Positions 53,718 to 60,155 of a stretch of 60,155 bases of DNA are shown here, in pieces; positions within the stretch are counted from its first letter, which is position 1, and each line of letters opens with the position of its first letter. The position numbers were made by a program, and so were the translations under genes. Below the pieces are notes generated by a model. That model had not been told where the DNA came from and did not search any database. It worked only from the letters and a program-made list of their open reading frames with translations. This stretch comes from Bacillota bacterium (GTDB taxonomy: Bacteria; Bacillota; Clostridia; Tissierellales; MES13): NCBI GenBank assembly GCA_009711765.1, contig VEND01000073.1:1-60155 (forward strand), given 5' to 3'.

Positions 53718-55520
53718 CTATCTTTTTTTATTTTTTGGTCTTATTAAGCACTTAGGTCCATAACCTATAAGATCTTCTCGTTTTGCTTTTTTTAATGCTT
53801 TATATACCAAATGATAGTTTCTTGGTTTATTAAATTGTAGTAAGGCTCTTTGCATTGCTTTTTCCTCTTTTTTCTTTGGTACATATACTCTTTTCATTAT
53901 CCTAGGATCAATGTTAGTATAATACATTGTTGTTGAAAGTGTTCCAGGTGTAGGATAAAAGTCTTGTACCTGTTCTGGCTGATAATTTGTATCCCTTAAA
54001 TATTCAGCAAGTTTTATAGCTGATTTTAAAGTGCTTCCTGGATGACTAGACATCAAATATGGTATTATATATTGTTCCTTTCCTATTCTTTTATTAATTT
54101 TATAAAATTTCTTAACAAATTTATTATAAATTTCAGCACTAGGTTTGCCCATTAACTTAAGCACTTCTGAATCGATATGCTCAGGAGCTAGCTTTAGCTG
54201 ACCACTAACATGATGTTTGCATAACTCTTTAAAGAATTTGTCGTCTTTATCTGCCATAATGTAATCATATCTAAGCCCTGATCTTATAAAAACTTTTTTT
54301 ATATTAGGTAGCTTTCTTAATTTAGAAAGCAAGTCTAAGTATTCCTTATGGTCTATATTTAACTTCTTACAAGGTTCAGGATATAAGCATTGTTTTTCTT
54401 TACAAGTGCCTCTTCTCTCTTGCTTATCGCAGGATGGGTGCCTAAAGTTTGCTGTAGGACCTCCAACATCATGGATATATCCCTTAAAATCCTTTAATTT
54501 AGTTATTTCCTTCGCCTCATTTATAATAGATTCTTGACTTCTACTTTGTACATGTCTCCCTTGATGAAAGGCTATGGCACAAAATGAACATCCACCAAAA
54601 CAACCCCTTGAACTTAAAATACTAAATTTTACTTCTCTAATAGCAGGAATCCCACCCATTTTTTCATATATAGGATGATATTCTTTTGTATATTTTAAAG
54701 AATATATTATATCTAATTCCTCCCTATTTAATGGCGTAGCTGGAGGGTTTTGAACTAAATATCTTTTTCTATGTTTTTGAACTAATACTTTTCCATTAAC
54801 AGGATCTTGTTCATTATATTGTTCTTTAAAGGCTAAAGCATATTTCTTTTTATCATTTATCACTTCAGTTACAGTAGGTATCAATTTATAATCATATATA
54901 TTTTCTAAGTTATTAACCAAATAACAAGTTCCAGGAATATGTCTAATATACTCTATACTTAATCCATTTTTTAAATTATTAGCTATCTCTACTATTTGTT
55001 TTTCACCCATTCCATATACTAATAAATCAGCACCGCTATCTACTAATATCGAATTTCTTACCGAATCATCCCAGTAATCATAATGGGCAAATCTTCTTAA
55101 GCTTGCTTCAATACCTCCAATAATTATTGCTACATCTTTATAAGCTCTTCTTATCATATTAGAATATACTATTGTTGCTCTATCTGGTCTTAGACCTTTT
55201 TTTCCACCTGGGGAATAGTTATCTTTTCTTCTTCTTTTTTTACTAACGCTATAATGATTAACCATTGAATCAATGTTTCCAGCAGTAACTAAAAATCCTA
55301 ATTTTGGTTTTCCTAACTTTTTAAAATCATCTACACTACTCCAATCTGGTTGTGCTATTACTCCTACTTTATAACCCGCATCTTCTAATGCTCTTGATAT
55401 TACAGCCGTTCCAAAGCTTGGATGGTCAACATATGCATCACCACTTACTATAATAAAATCTAATACTTCCCATCCTCTCTTTTTTAAATCCTTTTTATTT
55501 ATGGGTAAAAAATTCCTCAT
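53718..55520 (-). CDS. YgiQ-family radical-SAM protein (UPF0313)
   Basis: 600 aa. N-terminal B12-binding-like fold ([31 protein letters not shown]). The radical-SAM cluster is CFGGCSFC near residue 306. A Cys-rich insertion ([21 protein letters not shown]) and RSGLRYDYI follow, typical of YgiQ. The C-terminus ([20 protein letters not shown]) is also conserved. The reaction is unknown for the family. Confidence 0.92.
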   Translation of the reverse strand: MRNFLPINKKDLKKRGWEVLDFIIVSGDAYVDHPSFGTAVISRALEDAGYKVGVIAQPDWSSVDDFKKLGKPKLGFLVTAGNIDSMVNHYSVSKKRRRKDNYSPGGKKGLRPDRATIVYSNMIRRAYKDVAIIIGGIEASLRRFAHYDYWDDSVRNSILVDSGADLLVYGMGEKQIVEIANNLKNGLSIEYIRHIPGTCYLVNNLENIYDYKLIPTVTEVINDKKKYALAFKEQYNEQDPVNGKVLVQKHRKRYLVQNPPATPLNREELDIIYSLKYTKEYHPIYEKMGGIPAIREVKFSILSSRGCFGGCSFCAIAFHQGRHVQSRSQESIINEAKEITKLKDFKGYIHDVGGPTANFRHPSCDKQERRGTCKEKQCLYPEPCKKLNIDHKEYLDLLSKLRKLPNIKKVFIRSGLRYDYIMADKDDKFFKELCKHHVSGQLKLAPEHIDSEVLKLMGKPSAEIYNKFVKKFYKINKRIGKEQYIIPYLMSSHPGSTLKSAIKLAEYLRDTNYQPEQVQDFYPTPGTLSTTMYYTNIDPRIMKRVYVPKKKEEKAMQRALLQFNKPRNYHLVYKALKKAKREDLIGYGPKCLIRPKNKKR

Positions 55521-55657
55521 TTAATCACCTGCCAAATAATTTACTTTATTTACTACCCTATTTATTTAAATTAGTAATTTATTATATTATCTTCCCAATA
55601 ATGATATAAGTTTTACCATTATTTTTCAAGGTGAAGTTATTATGTATAAATAAAAAA

Positions 55658-55684
55658 GCACAATTTATCAAAGATAAATTGTGC
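55658..55684 (-). terminator. terminator after cspA
   Basis: GCACAATTTATC/GATAAATTGTGC with TTTTTTATTTA after it on the minus strand. The gap 55521-55701 holds nothing else. Confidence 0.88.
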
Positions 55685-55701
55685 CAATCTTCTAATATAC
55701 T

Positions 55702-55902
55702 TTATCTTTTCATTACATTTGTAGCTTGCGGACCTCTCTTTCCTTCTGTTATTTCAAATTCTACTTCTTGACCTTCTTCTAATGTTTTAAAACCATCTTG
55801 ATTTATTGCAGAATAATGTACAAATACATCATCACCATCTTCAACTGTAATAAAACCAAAACCTTTCTCTGCATTAAACCATTTTACTGTTCCTGTTTTC
55901 AT
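55702..55902 (-). CDS. cspA: cold shock protein
   Basis: 66-aa OB-fold RNA chaperone. [17 protein letters not shown] contains RNP1, and VFVHYSAI is RNP2. It melts RNA structure at low temperature and acts as an antiterminator. AGGAGG precedes ATG. A 23-base inverted repeat lies in its upstream region. Confidence 0.96.
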   Translation of the reverse strand: MKTGTVKWFNAEKGFGFITVEDGDDVFVHYSAINQDGFKTLEEGQEVEFEITEGKRGPQATNVMKR

Positions 55903-55926
55903 TTTTCTCCTCCTAAATTATGAAAG

Positions 55927-55949
55927 TTAACAATGACTATCACTGTTAA
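55927..55949 (-). promoter_or_regulatory. inverted repeat upstream of cspA
   Basis: TTAACA-a-TGA-3 bases-TCA-c-TGTTAA, symmetric over 23 bases, about 25 bases before cspA. Either part of the cold-shock mRNA leader or an operator. Confidence 0.4.
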
Positions 55950-55987
55950 ATATATTATTACCATATTTGGTATAATTATTCTTATGT

Positions 55988-56812
55988 TTATTTTAACTTA
56001 AATCCACCATCGATTTTTTTAATTATTCGTGCCTTTAATAACTTTCCTATCGCCCTTTTAAAAGCTGATTTACTCATTTTAAATCTTCTTTGGATATCTT
56101 TAGGATCACTTTTATCATGCAAAAGGAGTATTCCTTCATTTTTTTTCATATCATCTAAAATCTTTTCAGCATCTATATCCATTTGTTTGTAAGCCATTTT
56201 CTTTGTAGATAAATCTACTTTACCATCTTCTCTTATATTTACTATCCTAGCTTCTATATTTTCACCAAATTCAACCTTTTTAAAATACTTATTTTCAGGG
56301 ATAAATCCTTTATACTTATTATCTATAGCTATAAAAATTCCTAGGCCATCACTAATAGAATACACTGTACCATTAATCCAATCTCCTTCACTATAGGGCG
56401 GATTATCACTTAAGTAGTCTAGAATATCTGTAGTAGCACAAAGTTTGTTTCCTTTATCTAAATATATTGCAAATAAGTAACTTTTTCCCTTCTCCACTTT
56501 ATACTTTTGTTCTTTAAATGGTAATAACACATCTTTATCAATACCTATATCAACAAAAGCACCAAAACTTGTCGTATCTATAACTTTTAATTTAGCAATT
56601 TCACCTATCTGGGCTAAAGGTTCTTTTGTAGTCGCTGTAAGTCTATCATCTGAATCAATATATACAAAAGCATTTATTTCCTCATCTTCCTTTACATCTT
56701 TAGTCATTTGGCTTTTAGGCAAAAAAACATTTTCTATATTCTTTTTAAGTACTGCTCCTCCAGAGTTTATTTCATCAACCTTTAACTTTTGTATTTTTCC
56801 AATTTCAATCAT
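55988..56812 (-). CDS. CvfB-type S1 RNA-binding protein
   Basis: 274 aa from the ATG at 56812; an upstream GTG lies in the GGGTG site. Contains several S1-like OB domains (LKVIDTTSFGAFVDIGIDKDVLLPF; DWINGTVYSISDGLGIFIAI) and a C-terminal winged helix (KDIQRRFKMSKSAFKRAIGKLL). CvfB/YitL affects virulence or RNA metabolism in Firmicutes. Divergent from the ABC-F gene. Confidence 0.9.
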   Translation of the reverse strand: MIEIGKIQKLKVDEINSGGAVLKKNIENVFLPKSQMTKDVKEDEEINAFVYIDSDDRLTATTKEPLAQIGEIAKLKVIDTTSFGAFVDIGIDKDVLLPFKEQKYKVEKGKSYLFAIYLDKGNKLCATTDILDYLSDNPPYSEGDWINGTVYSISDGLGIFIAIDNKYKGFIPENKYFKKVEFGENIEARIVNIREDGKVDLSTKKMAYKQMDIDAEKILDDMKKNEGILLLHDKSDPKDIQRRFKMSKSAFKRAIGKLLKARIIKKIDGGFKLK

Positions 56813-57161
56813 TCTAAACACCCTTTATTTTAATTTTTTTATGCTTTTAATAGTCAACTTTATATAACCTATATTCGTTTTTATACTTTCCTTATTAAAT
56901 ATACATTCTTCCCTTTTTACTATTAACTTATTTGTATTATGTAAATTATTTTAAATTAATCTTTATCTTTCTTATTATAAGGATATCAGAATATTTACTT
57001 AAATCAAATATCTCAATTAATAAAACTATACTATTAATAATTATTTCTAATAACATTATTTAATATAACATATATCTAGTAATAAAAACAATTAGCTTAG
57101 AAAACTAAGCTATGTTATTATATATATAGCATTATTTTAAATGAAAAGGATGACTAATATT
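56813..57161. other. divergent gap between cvfB-like and ABC-F genes
   Basis: About 350 AT-rich bases. A small hairpin AGCTTAG-aaa-CTAAGCT (57093-57110) and an 8-codon frame (57113-57139, MLLYIALF, no good ribosome site) lie just before the ABC-F start. A drug-inducible type leader is conceivable but not supported by a clear terminator. Confidence 0.3.
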
Positions 57162-59081
57162 ATGAATATACTTTCTATTGAAAATATAACAAAAAGATAT
57201 GGAGAAAAAATATTATTTAATAATATTTCCTTAGGAATTAATGAAGGAGATAAAATTGGACTTATCGGAGTAAACGGAACAGGAAAAACAACTTTACTAG
57301 AAATTATAGCTAATTTTGAAAATCAAAATTTAGGTAATATAACTAAAAGAAATGATGTTAGAATAGAGTATTTATCTCAAAATCCTGAATTTAGCACTAA
57401 TCTTACAGTATTAGAACAGGTTTTTAAAGGTAACTCCGAAGAAATGAAAATACTTAGAAAATATGAACACACTTTAAAAAATATAAAGGGTAATCCTGAT
57501 GATAAAAAAATACAAAATAATTTATTAAACTTAAATAATAAAATGGATGCCCTAGATATCTGGGAACTTGAAAATGAAGCAAAAACTATCTTAACAAAAT
57601 TAGGAATTAATAATTTTGATGCTAAAGTATCTACATTATCTGGAGGACAAAGGAAACGAATAGCCCTTGCAAGTGCTTTGATTAACCCTGCTGATTTATT
57701 AATACTAGACGAACCTACTAACCACATGGATAACGCTACAATATCTTGGTTAGAAGAGTATTTAAATCAACGGGATGGAGCATTATTAATGGTTACCCAT
57801 GATAGATATTTTTTAGATAGAGTTGTTAATAAAATTATTGAAATAGATAATAAAAATCTATATTCTTATCATGGCAATTATAGTACTTATTTACAAAAAA
57901 AAGCAGAAAGAAAGGAAAAAGAAGAAAAAGAACTATTAAAAAAACAAAAGCTTTACAAAAAAGAACTTGCTTGGATTAAAAGTGGAGTTAAAGCTAGAGC
58001 TACTAAACAAAAGGCCAGAAAGCAAAGATTTGAAAAACTAAAAAAACAAACTGATGATATACCAGAAGAAAGTATAGATATATCTGTAGGTTATAGACGC
58101 CTAGGAAATAAGATAATAAATATTAAAAACATTAATAAAAGTTATGAAAACATAACTTTAATAAATAATTTTAGTTATACTCTTTTAAAAACAGATAGGA
58201 TAGGTATAGTAGGACCTAATGGTATAGGTAAAACTACTTTAATGAATATAATATCTAAAGATACATTGCCAGATAGTGGGATAGTCGAAATAGGTGAAAC
58301 TGTTAAAATTGGTTATTTTTCACAAAATAATTCCCATATGGATGGTAATAAAAGAGTTATAGAGTATGTTAAAGAAAAAGGAGAATATATTACTACAGCA
58401 AAGGGTAATAAAATAACTGCCTCTCAAATGCTAGAAAACTTTCTATTCTCTAAAGAAATGCAATGGAGCTATATAAGTAAACTTTCAGGGGGAGAAAAAA
58501 GAAGGTTATATTTACTAAAAATATTAATGGATGCTCCTAATGTTCTTTTATTAGATGAACCAACAAATGACCTTGATATACAAACTTTAACTATCCTTGA
58601 AGACTATCTTGATAATTTTAATGGAGCTATTATAACGGTTTCCCACGATAGATATTTTCTTGATAAGATATGTAATAAAATACTTGCATTTGAAGGTAAC
58701 GGTAAAATAAAACAATATACAGGTAATTATTTTAATTATAGTCAGTATATTAAAGATAAAGCCTTAGATAACAGTAATAGTTTAGAAAAAACACATGTAA
58801 AACAGGATAAAAAGAAAATAGATTATAAAAACAATAAACCTCTAAAATTTAGTTATAAAGAAAAAATTGAGTATGAAAATATTGAAGGTGAAATTGAAAC
58901 ATTAGAAAATAACCTTGAAAAAATTAATACAGAAATTGAAAAAACAATTAGTGATTATACAAAATTAGAAGATCTACTTAATGAAAAAAAAGATATTGAA
59001 AATAAATTAGAAGAAAAACTCGAAAGATGGACTTATCTTACAGAATTAGCTCAAAAGATTGAAAATCAAAAAAATATTTAA
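57162..59081 (+). CDS. ABC-F ATPase (Uup/YfmR-like)
   Basis: Soluble ABC protein with two ATPase domains and no membrane part; ABC-F proteins act on the ribosome. First domain: GVNGTGKTTLL, LSGGQRKRIALASAL, LDEPTNHMD. Second: GPNGIGKTTLM, LSGGEKRRLYLLKIL, LDEPTNDLD. Between them is the charged linker (KKAERKEKEEKELLKKQK). A C-terminal coiled coil (residues about 570-639) is typical of Uup and YfmR rather than resistance ABC-Fs. ATG at 57162 gives MNILSIENITKRYG; ATGs at 57141 and 57150 are less well spaced from AAAAGG. Length about 639 aa. Confidence 0.9.
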   Translation: MNILSIENITKRYGEKILFNNISLGINEGDKIGLIGVNGTGKTTLLEIIANFENQNLGNITKRNDVRIEYLSQNPEFSTNLTVLEQVFKGNSEEMKILRKYEHTLKNIKGNPDDKKIQNNLLNLNNKMDALDIWELENEAKTILTKLGINNFDAKVSTLSGGQRKRIALASALINPADLLILDEPTNHMDNATISWLEEYLNQRDGALLMVTHDRYFLDRVVNKIIEIDNKNLYSYHGNYSTYLQKKAERKEKEEKELLKKQKLYKKELAWIKSGVKARATKQKARKQRFEKLKKQTDDIPEESIDISVGYRRLGNKIINIKNINKSYENITLINNFSYTLLKTDRIGIVGPNGIGKTTLMNIISKDTLPDSGIVEIGETVKIGYFSQNNSHMDGNKRVIEYVKEKGEYITTAKGNKITASQMLENFLFSKEMQWSYISKLSGGEKRRLYLLKILMDAPNVLLLDEPTNDLDIQTLTILEDYLDNFNGAIITVSHDRYFLDKICNKILAFEGNGKIKQYTGNYFNYSQYIKDKALDNSNSLEKTHVKQDKKKIDYKNNKPLKFSYKEKIEYENIEGEIETLENNLEKINTEIEKTISDYTKLEDLLNEKKDIENKLEEKLERWTYLTELAQKIENQKNI

Positions 59082-59102
59082 AAGCTCCTATAATGGAGCT
59101 TT
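59081..59102 (+). terminator. terminator after ABC-F gene
   Basis: AAAGCTCC-tataat-GGAGCTTT followed by TATTTTAT. Confidence 0.8.
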
Positions 59103-59208
59103 TATTTTATCATTAATAATTTTAACATTTATTTACTCTTTTTTATGATTAGCCTAATCATGTATTGATTTTGTCGTATTTTGTTCATTTCCACGGCAAT
59201 AACTAAAC

Positions 59209-59601
59209 CTATATTTCTCTCTTAAATACATATGTTAACTTATTTAACTTAAATCCTAAATTATTATAAAAATCCTTGTTATTATTATCTCCTCTTAAAA
59301 TATATGTAACTTTATTATTTGATTGTATAATTTTATTTATTAACTTTTTTCCTATACCCATACGTCTATACTCTTTATCTACTACAACATTATTAATTTG
59401 TCCATTAAATACATAATCAGTATTACATCTTGCAAATCCAACCATACGCTCTTTGTCCCAAGCTGTTATGACTACTTGAGAATATTTAACCATATCCTTT
59501 AATCTATTAATATCTTCAATTTTATCTTCCCAACCTGCTTGATTAAATAAATTTATTAAATCTCTATAATTTACCTTCTTTTCTTCATTATACACAATCA
59601 T
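59209..59601 (-). CDS. GNAT-family N-acetyltransferase
   Basis: 130 aa. Motif A NVVVDKEYRRMGIGKKLI with the acetyl-CoA R-x-x-G-x-G loop, and a C-terminal NLGFKLNK. Substrate unknown. AGGAGGAG precedes ATG; transcribed after a small membrane-protein gene. Confidence 0.88.
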   Translation of the reverse strand: MIVYNEEKKVNYRDLINLFNQAGWEDKIEDINRLKDMVKYSQVVITAWDKERMVGFARCNTDYVFNGQINNVVVDKEYRRMGIGKKLINKIIQSNNKVTYILRGDNNNKDFYNNLGFKLNKLTYVFKREI

Positions 59602-59626
59602 GAATTCATTCTCCTCCTTTATTATT

Positions 59627-59869
59627 TTAATTTATCTTTTTATAATAATGCTTAATAGGAAAATATAATATAAGTGCAATAATAAGAAAAATTAGACAGA
59701 TTATATCTAATTGCATATAATTATTAGAAGATAAAAATGTCAAAGGACCTTTATTACTACTAAGCACATCAACTACCAATTTAGAAATAACAAATTTACC
59801 TAAAAAATTAATTACTAAAATAATCATAAATGTTAATATCAAATATTTCCTAAAACTAAAACACCTCAT
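59627..59869 (-). CDS. small two-helix membrane protein, unknown
   Basis: 80 aa, two membrane segments (about residues 8-28 and 52-70) and a basic tail. No family recognised. Upstream has GGGGGACAGGA as a loose ribosome site. It may be co-transcribed with the GNAT gene 25 bases downstream. Confidence 0.5.
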   Translation of the reverse strand: MRCFSFRKYLILTFMIILVINFLGKFVISKLVVDVLSSNKGPLTFLSSNNYMQLDIICLIFLIIALILYFPIKHYYKKIN

Positions 59870-60035
59870 AACTGTCCTGTCCCCCTTTTAAACTTAATCT
59901 CAATATTTAAAATTCTCCATATAATACCAATACCCTTTTTATAATCTAAATTTTTAAAATATTTCTAATGCATTCCATATATAATTTATTAAAATGGTTA
60001 TTGAAACTAAATCTTTCTATTATTAATATAAAAAA

Positions 60036-60061
60036 GGCGGCGATTAAATGATTTCGCCGCT
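60036..60061 (-). terminator. terminator after the truncated Cys-pair gene
   Basis: AGCGGCGA…TCGCCGC with six T on the minus strand, just after the partial gene ending at 60078. The region 59870-60035 has no gene. Confidence 0.85.
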
Positions 60062-60077
60062 TATTCTTGGCTCTTCA

Positions 60078-60155
60078 CTAATCGTCAATGTTATAAGTTA
60101 TTCCGTGTACACTTTTGTAGTGTATAGGTTCCATTAACCCATCACAATTCTGACA
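60078..60155 (-). CDS. C-terminus of a Cys-pair protein, cut by the window edge
   Basis: Twenty-five codons ending at TAG (60080..60078): a CQNC pair followed by DGLMEPIHYKSVHGI…. It looks like the end of a small zinc-ribbon-like protein. It continues beyond the window; a strong terminator follows. Confidence 0.55.
   Translation of the reverse strand, partial: CQNCDGLMEPIHYKSVHGITYNIDD

Noticed and set aside
57113..57139. Eight-codon frame before the ABC-F gene as an antibiotic-type leader peptide
   Set aside because: No ribosome site and no terminator-type structure that would respond to it; the Uup/YfmR-type protein is not typically drug induced.
1..60155. CRISPR arrays, tRNA or rRNA genes, prophage
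   Set aside because: No regular repeat-spacer pattern, no tRNA T-loop (GGTTCRA) with cloverleaf context, and no rRNA segment were found when reading the gaps.

Overview
This is an AT-rich (low-GC) Firmicute chromosome segment, most likely an anaerobic, spore-forming, amino-acid-fermenting Clostridia member, plausibly of the Tissierellales type. The evidence is the sporulation and germination genes (spoIIP, gpr), the HrcA/CIRCE heat-shock operon, T-box leaders, an arginine deiminase operon, a glutamate 2,3-aminomutase, frequent TTG starts after strong AGGAGG sites, and the absence of respiratory genes. Taxonomy below order level is inference. Most genes lie on the minus strand and are housekeeping genes. 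No tRNA, rRNA, CRISPR array or prophage was seen; the only mobile trace is a possible transposase tail at the left edge.

Layout. 1-1100: a possible transposase remnant, then two near-identical leucine-type T-box leaders on the minus strand, each with its own promoter and terminator and with no matching gene in the window. 1160-3283: ilvBN (+). 3556-6541: a TrpXYZ-like ABC importer (-) behind a promoter, an 18-residue Phe-rich leader peptide and a set of mutually exclusive hairpins that reads as a ribosome-dependent attenuator. 6783-8618: lplA-lipA (+), lipoate scavenging and lipoyl synthesis. 8731-24537 (-): a translation/stress/sporulation block (gpr, spoIIP, signal peptidase, small membrane protein, lepA, hemW, hrcA-grpE-dnaK-dnaJ, prmA, rsmE, mtaB, HIT, rpsU, yqeY) with rpsT divergent from gpr. 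25028-28502: holA and comEC (-). 28591-31840: arcABC (-), ATP-yielding arginine catabolism. 32157-38201: TrmB-type regulator with an MBL hydrolase, an ECF S component, and a MoxR/DUF58/DUF4129 trio. 38338-42166: holin-like protein and the mrfA-mrfB DNA-repair pair. 42375-44680: DUF4177 protein, an orphan methyltransferase N-terminal domain and glutamate 2,3-aminomutase. 44979-48020 (+): unknown anchored protein, alanyl-tRNA editing protein and PgpA-like phosphatase. 48137-56812 (-): unknown propeller-like membrane protein, M24 aminopeptidase, UPF0173 hydrolase, FAD oxidoreductase, YgiQ radical-SAM protein, cold-shock protein and CvfB. 57162-59081: an ABC-F ATPase (+). 59209-60155: GNAT, small membrane protein and a truncated Cys-pair protein (-).

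The most notable signals are: (i) the leader-peptide attenuator before the ABC importer; (ii) the duplicated promoter-plus-T-box unit pointing away from ilvBN; (iii) three unrelated genes (ilvN, the AlaX-like editing gene and mrfA) whose only ATG/GTG/TTG start lies inside the Shine-Dalgarno sequence while an in-frame AUC or AUU sits at ideal spacing; and (iv) a 2,3-aminomutase carrying the glutamate-type Lys/Asn pair instead of the lysine-type Asp/Asp pair. Start codons were re-chosen throughout by Shine-Dalgarno position.
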